Shown: positions 33,454 through 41,397 of the stretch, one piece after another | How positions within the stretch are numbered: position 1 is the first letter of the stretch | How the letters are laid out: each line of letters opens with the position of its first letter | DNA from: Streptomyces echinatus | Lineage (GTDB): Bacteria > Actinomycetota > Actinomycetes > Streptomycetales > Streptomycetaceae | DNA length: 55,743 nt | Direction of reading: 5' to 3' | Assembly: GCF_014203595.1 (NCBI RefSeq) | Contig: NZ_JACHJK010000027.1 | Coordinates: 1 to 55,743, forward strand | Notes under the pieces: model-generated | The model's input: only the letters and a program-made list of their open reading frames with translations | Databases searched by the model: none | What the model was told of the DNA's origin: nothing | Program-made: the position numbers and the translations under genes

Positions 33454-33828
33454 ATGAGTACGGGGCGGGGCGGGGCGGCGCGGTGGGCGATCGCCCTGGT
33501 GTGGTTCTACGAGGGGTTCTGGTGCAAGATCTGGCCGGGGCGGGCGGATCAGCGGGCGATCGTGGGGGACGTGCCGCTGCTGCCCGGGTGGGCGGTGACG
33601 GCGGTGCTCGCCGGGATCGGCCTGGCCGAGGTCGCGATCGGCGTGTGGGTGCTCAGCGGGCGGCGGGCGCGGGCGGCGGCGCTGCTGCAGAGCGTGCTGG
33701 TGGTGGCGTTCAATTCGGGCGGTCTGCTCTTCAGCCCCGGCCAGATCGAGGAGCCGGGACGTCTGGTGACGCAGGATCTGGCCTTCCTGGCGCTGATCTG
33801 GATGGTGACCTGGACGGTGGACGAGTGA
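33454..33828 (+). CDS. DoxX-like membrane protein
   Basis: A 124-residue protein with four hydrophobic helices: WAIALVWFYEGFWCKIWPG, GWAVTAVLAGIGLAEVAIGV, a helix with AAALLQSVLVVAFNSGGLLF and a final LAFLALIWMVTWTV. The size and the F-x-GxxxKxxP-like opening fit DoxX_3/DoxX-like proteins, small membrane subunits of oxidoreductase complexes. It is the first of five genes whose stop and start codons overlap, so it is the head of a tightly coupled operon. The ATG at 33454 is preceded by a GC-rich region. Confidence 0.82.
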   Translation: MSTGRGGAARWAIALVWFYEGFWCKIWPGRADQRAIVGDVPLLPGWAVTAVLAGIGLAEVAIGVWVLSGRRARAAALLQSVLVVAFNSGGLLFSPGQIEEPGRLVTQDLAFLALIWMVTWTVDE

Positions 33829-34769
33829 GCGGGACACCGTGGGCGCGGGGCCGGCTGCTCGGCGGATTCGGCGGGCCGCGCCTGCTGTTCGGGCGGATGT
33901 ATGAGGACTGGGGTGTCGAGCTCGCGGTGTTCCCGCCGCCGGGCGCGCGGGTGCTGTGCATCGCCTCGGCGGGGGACACGGCCGCGGCGCTGGCCGGGGC
34001 GGGGTACGAGGTGACGGCCGTCGATGTCAACGCGGTGCAGCTCGCCTACGCGCGCGAGCGGCTGGCCGGGGGCGCGGCCCGGGAAGGAACGGCGGAGGCG
34101 GTCATGCGCGTGGGCCGGGGCGCGGCCGCGCGGCTGCTGCCCGCGTGGCGGCAGGAGAAGCTGCGGGACTTTCTGGCCCTCGACGATCCGGCGGAGCAGG
34201 CCCGCCGCTGGCGGCAGGAGCTGGACACGCCGGGTCTGCGGCGGCTGATGCGCATCGGGCTGCGGCCCGGCGGGGCCCTGGCGGTGGCGCTGCGTCCGTC
34301 GTTCGCGGGGGTCGTGCCGGCGCGTTTCGACGAGGTGCTGCGCCGGCGTCTTCAGCGGACGGTGAGCCGGCATCCCAATGCGCGCAACGAGTGGCTGTGG
34401 CGTCTGCTGGCGGGTGCGCAGCCGCCGGCAGTCCCAGCCCCGCCACCGGAGCCGGAGCCGGCGGCGGGGGCGGGGGTGCGGCTGGTCCACGGCGATGTGG
34501 TGCACACGCTTCAGCGGGCGCCGCGCGGCGGCTACGACGCGGTGACGCTCTCGAACGTGCTGGACGGCCCGGACGCGGGCTTCGCGCGCCGGCTGCGGGC
34601 GGCCGTGCGGCACGCGGTGCGGCCCGGCGGCGTGGTGGTGCTGCGCAGCGCCCGGGAGCCGGGTGCGCACGGGCCGGGCTGGGCCGGGCAGGACCGCTCG
34701 GCGCTGTGGGGTGTGGTGCGGGCGGTGCGGCTGGGGGACGCCGCCGGGGACCGGAGGATCGAGCCGTGA
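33825..34769 (+). CDS. BtaA/DUF3419-like SAM-binding protein
   Basis: A 314-residue protein with a GTG start overlapping the previous stop (GTGA). Motif I is RVLCIASAGDTAAALAGAGY, followed by VTAVDVNAVQLAYARERL. This is the pattern of DUF3419 proteins such as BtaA, which transfer the 3-amino-3-carboxypropyl group of SAM to diacylglycerol in betaine-lipid synthesis. KLRDFLALDDPAEQARRWRQ and RHPNARNEWLWRLL fit the same family. The C-terminal YDAVTLSNVLDGPDAGFARR and HAVRPGGVVVL complete a methyltransferase-like fold. The exact reaction is unknown. The middle is proline-rich (APPPEPEP). Confidence 0.78.
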   Translation: MSGTPWARGRLLGGFGGPRLLFGRMYEDWGVELAVFPPPGARVLCIASAGDTAAALAGAGYEVTAVDVNAVQLAYARERLAGGAAREGTAEAVMRVGRGAAARLLPAWRQEKLRDFLALDDPAEQARRWRQELDTPGLRRLMRIGLRPGGALAVALRPSFAGVVPARFDEVLRRRLQRTVSRHPNARNEWLWRLLAGAQPPAVPAPPPEPEPAAGAGVRLVHGDVVHTLQRAPRGGYDAVTLSNVLDGPDAGFARRLRAAVRHAVRPGGVVVLRSAREPGAHGPGWAGQDRSALWGVVRAVRLGDAAGDRRIEP

Positions 34770-35548
34770 GGTATCTGCTGCAGCGTCACCCGGTGGCGAT
34801 CCGTGCCCGCTTCGCGCACTCGCTGGTCCTGACGTACGCGCTGCCGGCGACGGTGCTGCGTCCGCTGCTCGGCCCGGGCCTGGAGCTGGAGACCTACGGA
34901 CAGCACGGGGAGGCAGGGGCGTACGGGTTCGTGGCGGTCGCGCTGGTGGACACCCGCGCGCTGCGGCCGGCTGTGCTGCCCGCGCGTTTCGGGGCGGACC
35001 ACCTGCTCACCGGCTACCGCGTCTTCGCCCGTTTCCGTACCCCCGGCGGGCGCGTCATGCGGGGACTGCGGATCCTGCGCAGTGACACCGACCGCCGGCT
35101 GATGGCTCTCGGCGGCAACCTGCTGACCCGCTACCACTACCGGATGGCCCGCATGAGCAGCCGGGCCGTGAACGGCACGCTGGAGTTCTGTGTGGACAGC
35201 GCGGACGGCCGGGCGGATCTGCGGGTGCGGGCGGATCTGGGCAGTGCGCCGGCGCCCCTGCCCCCGGGCAGCCCCTTCCCCGACGCCCGTGCCGCCCGGC
35301 GGTTCGCGGGCCCGCTGCCCTACACCTTCGAGTACGAACCGCAGACCCGGTCCGTGATCGTGGTCAAGGCGTTCCGGGCGCACTGGGAGCCGCGGCCGGT
35401 GGCGGTCGACGTGCGCCGCCTGACCTTCTTCGACCACGGCCCGTTCGCCGGCACCCGGCCGGTCCTCGCCAACGCCTTCCACGTCGCCGACCTGGAGTAC
35501 GGCTGGGAACGCGGCGTGCGCCGGACCGAGAGCGGGGGCAGGCGGTGA
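34766..35548 (+). CDS. DUF2071-like protein
   Basis: A 260-residue soluble protein with a GTG start coupled to the upstream stop (GTGA). The opening AHSLVLTYALPATVLRPLLG followed by PGLELETYG is the DUF2071 signature, a family with an acetoacetate-decarboxylase-like beta fold and no established function. Further conserved-looking stretches are GADHLLTGYRVFARFRTPGG and LPYTFEYEPQTRSVIVVKA. There are no membrane segments. In this operon it sits between two SAM-binding proteins, so it may act on their product or substrate (inferred). Confidence 0.8.
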   Translation: MRYLLQRHPVAIRARFAHSLVLTYALPATVLRPLLGPGLELETYGQHGEAGAYGFVAVALVDTRALRPAVLPARFGADHLLTGYRVFARFRTPGGRVMRGLRILRSDTDRRLMALGGNLLTRYHYRMARMSSRAVNGTLEFCVDSADGRADLRVRADLGSAPAPLPPGSPFPDARAARRFAGPLPYTFEYEPQTRSVIVVKAFRAHWEPRPVAVDVRRLTFFDHGPFAGTRPVLANAFHVADLEYGWERGVRRTESGGRR

Positions 35549-36291
35549 TCCGCCGGTCGGGGGTGCGGGACGTGATCGCCTACAACTGGCCGCGGTACGC
35601 CGCCGCCCTGGCCACCGCGGCGGGCCTGGCCGCGGTGTCGGGCCGGCTGCCGCCCGCGCCGCGGGCGCTCGCCCGCGCGGGCTCGGCGGCCGCCGTCGGC
35701 CTGCTGGCCTCCGCCACGGCCGCGAGCTGGCTCGTCTACGACCGCTCCGAACTGTACGGCTACGGCTGGCTGGACGCCGTGCTGACGCAGGAGCCGGCCG
35801 CGCACCTGGTGGTGGGCACCGGCCTGGACGAGGCCAGCGACGTGCTGGCCGCCCGCTGGCCGGCCTCCCGGCAGACGACGGTCGACCTCTACGACCCGGC
35901 CGTGATGACCGAGGCCTCCGTGCGCCGCGCCCGGCGCCGGGTGCCGCCGCCGGCGCACGCGCTGCCCGGACGTCCCGACGCCCTTCCCGTGGCCGCGGCC
36001 GCGGTGGACGCGGTGTTCCTGGTCTTCGCCGCGCACGAGCTGCGGCGGGCGGAACAACGCCGGCGGCTGTTCGAGGAGTGCGCCCGGGTGCTGCGCCCAG
36101 GCGGCCGGCTGATCGTGGTGGAACACCTGCGCGACGGCGCGAACACGGCCGTCTTCGGGCCGGGCGCCTGGCACTTCTGGCCGCGTGCGGAGTGGCTGCG
36201 GCTGGCCGGCCACGCCGGTCTGCGTCCGGTGGCCGAGCGGCGTATCGCGGGCCTGGTCACGGCGTTCGCCTTCGCCCGAGGCGGGGCGTGA
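35545..36291 (+). CDS. Membrane-anchored SAM-dependent methyltransferase
   Basis: A 248-residue protein, GTG start coupled to the previous stop. Two N-terminal hydrophobic segments (RYAAALATAAGLAAVSG; AGSAAAVGLLASATAASWLV) are followed by a class I methyltransferase domain. Its motif I is weak (HLVVGTGLDEASDVLAARWP), but LPVAAAAVDAVFLVFAAHEL and CARVLRPGGRLIVVEHLRDG are clear. It could be an N-methyltransferase acting after the BtaA-like enzyme, as BtaB does for betaine lipids. That is analogy only. The substrate is probably membrane-associated. Confidence 0.82.
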   Translation: MIRRSGVRDVIAYNWPRYAAALATAAGLAAVSGRLPPAPRALARAGSAAAVGLLASATAASWLVYDRSELYGYGWLDAVLTQEPAAHLVVGTGLDEASDVLAARWPASRQTTVDLYDPAVMTEASVRRARRRVPPPAHALPGRPDALPVAAAAVDAVFLVFAAHELRRAEQRRRLFEECARVLRPGGRLIVVEHLRDGANTAVFGPGAWHFWPRAEWLRLAGHAGLRPVAERRIAGLVTAFAFARGGA

Positions 36292-36713
36292 TGCACCTGC
36301 TGACGCTGGCCGGGCAGTTGCACCTGGTGGGGGCGGCCCTGATCGGCATGGGCCTGCTCCACGTCATCCTGCCGCGCATCCTCGGCTGGCCGGGCGACCT
36401 CGGCGGCACCAGCCTGCTGACCCGGCAGGTGTCCTACGCGCACCTGTTCTTCATCGGTCTGACCTGCGTGCTGCTGGGCGCGCTGCCGCTGGCGTGCACG
36501 ACGGAGCTGTTGAGCGGCGACCGCCTGCCGACCGTTCTGCTGTGCGGGCAGACCCTGTTCTGGGGCCTGCGCTGGATCATGGAGTTCGCCTACTTCTCCC
36601 CGCGGCTGTGGCGGGGGCACCGGCTGCGGACGGCGGGGCACGTCGCGCTGTCGGTGCTGTGGACGTGGGTGACCGCGGTGTTCGCCGTGGCGACGGTGCA
36701 CGCGACGGGCTGA
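36291..36713 (+). CDS. Four-helix membrane protein, last gene of the coupled operon
   Basis: A 140-residue protein with about four membrane helices (LHLVGAALIGMGLLHVILP; HLFFIGLTCVLLGALPLACT; TVLLCGQTLFWGLRWIMEFA; ALSVLWTWVTAVFAVATV). Its ATG shares one base with the preceding TGA. I do not recognise a named family, although similar small membrane proteins accompany methyltransferase genes. It probably anchors or scaffolds the pathway enzymes (inferred). Confidence 0.8.
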   Translation: MHLLTLAGQLHLVGAALIGMGLLHVILPRILGWPGDLGGTSLLTRQVSYAHLFFIGLTCVLLGALPLACTTELLSGDRLPTVLLCGQTLFWGLRWIMEFAYFSPRLWRGHRLRTAGHVALSVLWTWVTAVFAVATVHATG

Positions 36714-37068
36714 CAGCCCGAAAACGCGAGCACCGGCCGCGGACCGCAACGCCACCCGGACCGGAGCCCTCCCGGCGGCCGGCAGGCATGGGACGGGACG
36801 CAGGCGGGTCGCCGGTCGGCTCGGGCCGCGCGGTGGAGCGGCTGGACGCCCCGCTCCGACGGCTCGCCGTTCGAGCCGCGCCTTTCCGCCGCCGGCTGAC
36901 CGGGACGGAGCGCCGGAGGGTCCAGGAAATGGTTTGCCGACCCGGTGGCTGTGTGTCACCGTTCGGCCTGGACCGGCAGTTGATCATCGGCGGCCGGTCG
37001 ATGCCGACATGTCGGCGGCCTCTTCGGGGATCCACCGGAGAGGTGACGAAACGAGGGGAACCGGTGCC
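36714..37068. other. No gene recognised
   Basis: GC-rich to about 36920, then more mixed. The bases 37005-37060 contain the likely promoter and the GAGGGG ribosome site of the TipAS gene. Confidence 0.4.
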
Positions 37069-37476
37069 GTGGGGAACAGTTACGAGGACGAGTGTCGCCG
37101 GTCGTTGGCCGAGGAGCAGGCGAAGAGCCTTGCCGGGACCAACAACTGGGAACATGTGGACAGGGAGCGGGTCCACCAGGACTGGGACGTCCTGTACCGG
37201 GAGATCACGGCTTTCCTGGACGGCGGCTGCCTGCCAGGGGACCAGCAGATCCAGGAGCTCGTCCGCAGGCACTTCGACATCATCTGCCGGTTCTACACCC
37301 CCTCCAGGGAGGCTTACGTCGGCATGTCGCTCTTCTACGCCGAGGACGAGGCCATGAGGGCGTTCCACGATTCCTACCACCCCGGGCTGGTGGAGTTCCT
37401 GGGCGCCGCGATCAAGGTGTTCGCCGGGCAGGGGAGCGGGTTCGCCCCCAGCGCAGGGGCCGGGGCTTCGGTGTAG
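37069..37476 (+). CDS. Stand-alone TipAS-like antibiotic-recognition domain
   Basis: About 135 residues, GTG start 10 bases after GAGGGG. The C-terminal two-thirds match TipAS, the thiopeptide-binding domain of TipAL: ELVRRHFDIICRFYTPSREA, YVGMSLFYAEDEAMRAFHDS and YHPGLVEFLGAAIKVFAG. No MerR DNA-binding domain precedes it. Stand-alone TipAS-type proteins (TipAS itself, albicidin-binding AlbA) sequester antibiotics. The first ~45 residues also fit the helical start of the domain. The ligand is unknown. Confidence 0.85.
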   Translation: MGNSYEDECRRSLAEEQAKSLAGTNNWEHVDRERVHQDWDVLYREITAFLDGGCLPGDQQIQELVRRHFDIICRFYTPSREAYVGMSLFYAEDEAMRAFHDSYHPGLVEFLGAAIKVFAGQGSGFAPSAGAGASV

Positions 37477-37671
37477 TCGGGCGGCGCGGGCCAGGACATG
37501 CAGGGGCGGGGTCCAGGCCCAGGGGCTGTCACAGCCCTTGGGAGGAGGAAGCAGAGACCGGGGTCTCGGGCTGGTGCCGAGGCACCCTCGTGCGTGAGGA
37601 CGACTTCGTCTGCGTCTTCTGCGGGAGCGATCTGCCCGCGGCGTGGAGCGTGGATCCCGCTGCGTGAGACC

Positions 37672-38179
37672 GCGGGTCACAGCACTCGTTAAGGGTCGCG
37701 ACGAGGATGGCCGCCTCGTGGCGGACGGCGAGCTTGTCGTATCGCGTGGCGACAGCGCGATGTCTCTTGAGGCGGTTGATCCCGCACCCGACCGCGTGAC
37801 GCTCGCGGTAGTCGGCCGGGTCGAATCGCGGTGGCCGGCCGCCGCGGGAGCCGAGCTTGCGGCGGTTGGGCGCCTGGTCGGCCTTGTCCGGGACGGTGCA
37901 GCGGATCCCGCGTCGGCGCAGGTAGGCGCGGTTCTTGCGGGAGGCGTACGCCTTGTCGGCCCGCACCCGGTCGGGGCGGAGGCGTGGCCGGCCCGGCCCG
38001 ATGCGAGGCACGCGGACCTTTCCCAGCATCCGGGCCCGGAACCGTATGCCGTCGATCAACTGCCGCCGAGGCCAGACGGGCGGCCGCCCCGCCCTCGTGC
38101 CCTTCGGCAACAACGGCTCCAGCACCGCCCACTGTTCGTCCGTGAGATCTCCCCCGACCCATGAACCGAGATCATTCAC
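37672..38179 (-). pseudogene. IS5-family transposase with internal deletion
   Basis: The N-terminus DLTDEQWAVLEPLLPKGTRA, then GRPPVWPRRQLIDGIRFRAR, jumps near 38029 to KVRVPRIGPGRPRLRPDRVR, the C-terminal half, which continues ADKAYASRKNRAYLRRRGI and INRLKRHRAVATRYDKLA. The missing ~110 residues include the first catalytic Asp of the DDE site. Downstream of ATLNEC the frame is not transposase. It sits directly against the 3' end of the secreted-protein gene. Confidence 0.86.
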
Positions 38180-38750
38180 AGCTCAAGATCCACTTTCGGT
38201 ACACGGCCTGGCGGCGCAGGAAGGTCCCGCCGTCGATGACCCAGAGGCCGGCCGCAACCGCGCCGCACCTGACGACTTCGGAAGCCGTCCGGGGGCTGGT
38301 CCGGTTCCAGCCGGCCCGGCGCTGGTGCTGCTCGTCGGCCGGGTAGAAGGTGAGACCGGCCTCGGGGTGCCGGCCCTCCTCGAAGAGGTACGGCTCGCCC
38401 CCGACCGGGGTGACCACGGTCCGCGAGATGGGCCCGGTCACGGTGATGGCGCCGTTCCCGTCGACGGTCAGGCAGTCGACGTCGAACTCGGCCCGGACGG
38501 TGCCGCTCTCCTCGAACACGTGCTGCACCACGACGTGCCCCCGGGCGTGGCCGTCGACCGTACGGGCGCTGACCCGCGCGGTGAGCCGCTCGCCCGGGTT
38601 GGGACCGGGGCCGTGCTCGTTGAGCAGGGTCCAGCTGTGCAGGGCGAGGTGCCGGGCCGCGACGGGGGTGGCGGGCGCGGCCGCGGCGGTGCCGGCCGCG
38701 AGGGCCACGGCCGCGGTGGTGAGCGCGAGGGCGCCGGTGAGCTTTCGCAT
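38172..38750 (-). CDS. Secreted protein of unknown function
   Basis: A 192-residue precursor with a clear Sec signal peptide (MRKLTGALALTTAAVALAAG, cleavage likely near TAAAAPA). The mature part alternates beta strands, including LHSWTLLNEHGPGPNPGERL and VVTPVGGEPYLFEEGRHPEA. It resembles streptomycete secreted 'repetin-like' hypothetical proteins. The last ~17 residues (after WVIDGG) abut the IS5 remnant, whose start codon overlaps this gene's stop, so the native C-terminus may have been replaced. It is extracellular; no enzymatic motif. Confidence 0.78.
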   Translation of the reverse strand: MRKLTGALALTTAAVALAAGTAAAAPATPVAARHLALHSWTLLNEHGPGPNPGERLTARVSARTVDGHARGHVVVQHVFEESGTVRAEFDVDCLTVDGNGAITVTGPISRTVVTPVGGEPYLFEEGRHPEAGLTFYPADEQHQRRAGWNRTSPRTASEVVRCGAVAAGLWVIDGGTFLRRQAVYRKWILSCE

Positions 38751-39013
38751 GGTCAGTCCTCAGCGGGATGAAGGGAGTCGGGCTGTTTCCCGACCGCCTT
38801 CAGCCTTCCGGCTCACCCCGCTCGCCGCCTCCGCCGCGGGGAGCGACCGGCCCCCCGGCGGGTGAACCCCTCCTCCTCCGCCCGGCTCACCCAGGGGCGT
38901 GTCACGCGGCGTGGCGTGGCGTATCGCGCCCTCGCCCCCGGGCGGTTCTCGCCGGCCTCCGCCCGCGCCGGCCGGCCCTGTTCGCCCGCGGACGGGGAAG
39001 GGGGGCCGGCGTG

Positions 39014-40732
39014 CTACAGGCCGGGTTCCATGGGGGTCTGCAGGGCCAGGAGGGCGACGTCGTCGTGGCCGGGCGGGCGGACGCGGTGCAGGAGCTGGTC
39101 GGTGTAGGAGGGCAGGGGGCGGTGGGCGAGGGCCGCGGCGTGCTGGCGCAGTTGCCTCAGGCCGTCGTCGAGGGTGCGGCCGGGTGCCTCGATGAGGCCG
39201 TCGGTGTACAGCAGGAGGGTGCAGCCCGGGGGCAGGACGACGGTGGCGTCGCGGCGGGAGGTGGAGACTCCGGTGCCCAGGAGCAGGCCGTGGCCGTCGG
39301 TGAGGTAGTGCGCCAGTCCGTCGCGGGTGACGAGCAGGGGCGGGGGGTGGCCGGCGTTGGTCCAGGTCAGTTGCCAGTGGCCGGCGTCGGTCCGGGCGAT
39401 CCGGGCGAAGATGAGGGTGGCCATGGTGACGTCGGTGATGGGCATGATCGCCTCGTCGAGCCGCCCGATGATCTGGCTGGGTGGTTCGTGGTGGCCCCAG
39501 GCGTAGGCGCGGAGCATGTTGCGCAGCTGGGCCATGCCGGCGGCGGCTTCCAGGTCGTGGCCGACGACGTCTCCGATGACCAGGGCGGTGGCGCCGTCGA
39601 AGAGGGTGAAGGCGTCGTACCAGTCGCCGCCGACCTGGGAGGCGTCCGGGGCGGGCAGGTAGCGGACGGTCATCGTCAGGCCGGGCACGTGGGGCATCTG
39701 GGGCAGCAGATGGTTCTGCATGGTCTCGGCGACCTTGCGCTGGCGCTGGTAGAGGCGGGCGTTGTCCAGGGCGAGGCCGGTGCGGCGGGCGATGTCCTCC
39801 AGGAGGGTGAGGTCGGCGGTGGTGAAGTTGCCCGGCTGGCGGGCGCGGCCCAGGGTGAGGGCTCCCAGGACCTCGCGGGTGCTGCGTATGGGGGCGATGG
39901 CCGCGGAGTGGATGCCGGTGGCGTCGAACAGGCGGCGCTGTTCGACCGCGATGCCGGAGTCCGGGGCGCGCTGGTAGGTCTCGGGCCCGGCGAGGGTGGA
40001 GGCGACGCCGCGCAGGGCTCTGGACAGGGGCATCGGGGATTTTTCGGGGACCGGCGGCATCGGCCCCTGAAGGTCTTCGTGGTGGACCAGGCGGTCGTGG
40101 TCGGCCTGGACGACGGCGGTGCGCCACACCTCGTCGCGTTCGGTGATCAGGTCGATGACGGCCCAGTCCGCCAGCCGCGGCAGGACCAGGGCCACCAGCC
40201 GGCGCAGCGCCTCGTCCACGTCCAGGGTGGAGGTCAGGCGGGTGGTGGTCTCGGCGAGCAGGGCCAGCCGCTGCAGTTCGCCCAGCGGTTCGGCGGCCTG
40301 CCCGGGGTGTGCCTGCGGGTCGGTGGCGTGCTCGGTGTGGAAGACGACGAGTGCGCCGGTCTCGCGGCCGGACAGGGCGTAGGGCGTGAGGGACCACGCC
40401 ACGGGCAGCAGCGAGCCGTCGGAGCGGGCGAAGTGGTCCCCGCGGCCGTGCGCCGGGAGTCCGGCGTGGAAGGCCGGGCGCATGCCGCACTGCGTCACCG
40501 GCAGGGACTGGCCCTGCGGCCCGCGGTGCAGCAGGTCGTGGGCGTCCTGCCCGACGAGGTCGCCGGCGGGCCGTTCCAGCAGCCGTTCGGCATGGCTGTT
40601 CACCGCGACGATGCGGCCCTGCACGTCCACGGCGTAGGCGCCGGCCCTGATCGCTTCCAGGGCGGCGGCCAGCCCGGACGCATCCGCCGGGGGCCGGTTC
40701 AGGCCGGTCTCCGCGTTCTCCTGCCCTGCCAT
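39014..40732 (-). CDS. PP2C/SpoIIE phosphatase with PAS and GAF domains
   Basis: A 572-residue signalling phosphatase. The PAS domain covers ~18-120 (AIRAGAYAVDVQGRIVAVNS), the GAF domain ~150-305 (TLDVDEALRRLVALVLPRLA), and the SpoIIE/PP2C domain ~330-570 with the metal motifs QVGGDWYDAFTLFDGATALV, IGDVVGHDLEAAAGMAQLRN, LLLYTDGLIEAPGR and RPPGHDDVALLAL. The ATG at 40732 follows GGAGGCGAGG, and the upstream extension is not protein-like. Such proteins dephosphorylate STAS antagonists; the STAS/ATPase pair at 4.2-5.3 kb is a possible but distant partner. The signal is unknown. Confidence 0.92.
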   Translation of the reverse strand: MAGQENAETGLNRPPADASGLAAALEAIRAGAYAVDVQGRIVAVNSHAERLLERPAGDLVGQDAHDLLHRGPQGQSLPVTQCGMRPAFHAGLPAHGRGDHFARSDGSLLPVAWSLTPYALSGRETGALVVFHTEHATDPQAHPGQAAEPLGELQRLALLAETTTRLTSTLDVDEALRRLVALVLPRLADWAVIDLITERDEVWRTAVVQADHDRLVHHEDLQGPMPPVPEKSPMPLSRALRGVASTLAGPETYQRAPDSGIAVEQRRLFDATGIHSAAIAPIRSTREVLGALTLGRARQPGNFTTADLTLLEDIARRTGLALDNARLYQRQRKVAETMQNHLLPQMPHVPGLTMTVRYLPAPDASQVGGDWYDAFTLFDGATALVIGDVVGHDLEAAAGMAQLRNMLRAYAWGHHEPPSQIIGRLDEAIMPITDVTMATLIFARIARTDAGHWQLTWTNAGHPPPLLVTRDGLAHYLTDGHGLLLGTGVSTSRRDATVVLPPGCTLLLYTDGLIEAPGRTLDDGLRQLRQHAAALAHRPLPSYTDQLLHRVRPPGHDDVALLALQTPMEPGL

Positions 40733-41397
40733 GTCCTCGCCTCCTGTGACCGGCTGCCCAGCCGGCTTCCGCCCGCCGCACGCGTTGCGCCGTGCGGGGT
40801 GCGCACGCGTGCGCCATGCGGTGTGCCCCGTGAGGGACTCCTCTATGCCCTGCACAGCCAAGAGTTCGCTCCCCCTCCCCGGGCCAGGGGTCTTCTCAGC
40901 ATATGAATGATCTTTGTGGCAGGGCGCCGGCCGCACGGCGAGTCGTTCAGCGGTCGTGTGCCACCCTCCGGCCGGAGGGCGTCCCCGGGGGCCCTGGGCG
41001 GGGATCCGGGTGTGAAGGCGGGAGACCCCCGGGTCCCAGTCCGGGCTTCGGCTGGGCGGGAGGGCCGGATGCCCGGCCCGGGGTTCGGATGCCGCGGGCC
41101 GTGATACGCGATCCAGTCGGTGAGCGCACCCACCCCACCCGCCTCGTCCTCCTCTTCCCTCACTCCGGTCCCCTCACTCACCGCGGCCGGCCACTCCACT
41201 CAGTCACGCCCGCAGCAGCAGCCAGGGCACCGCAGCAGTGCCGGCGACGGCGAACCCGCCGGGTGCCGCCCCCGGGGGGGCATCCGCGACGCGGGGGCTC
41301 TTCGGCCTGGCCGGTACGGGCCTGGTACGGGCGGTGCGGCACGGCGAGGCTGGCTGCCTCGGCCGGGCCCGGCGTACCGATGATCCGGAGGAATGGC
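40733..41397. other. No gene recognised
   Basis: Upstream region of the phosphatase gene, running to an IS right end. The bases 40900-40930 (ATATGAATGATCTTTGTGG) are AT-rich and could hold a promoter. Other frames are biased and domain-free. Confidence 0.4.

Noticed and set aside
38760..40906. Long open frames on both strands over the phosphatase
   Set aside because: Only one frame carries PAS, GAF and SpoIIE motifs. The others are third-position GC shadows.
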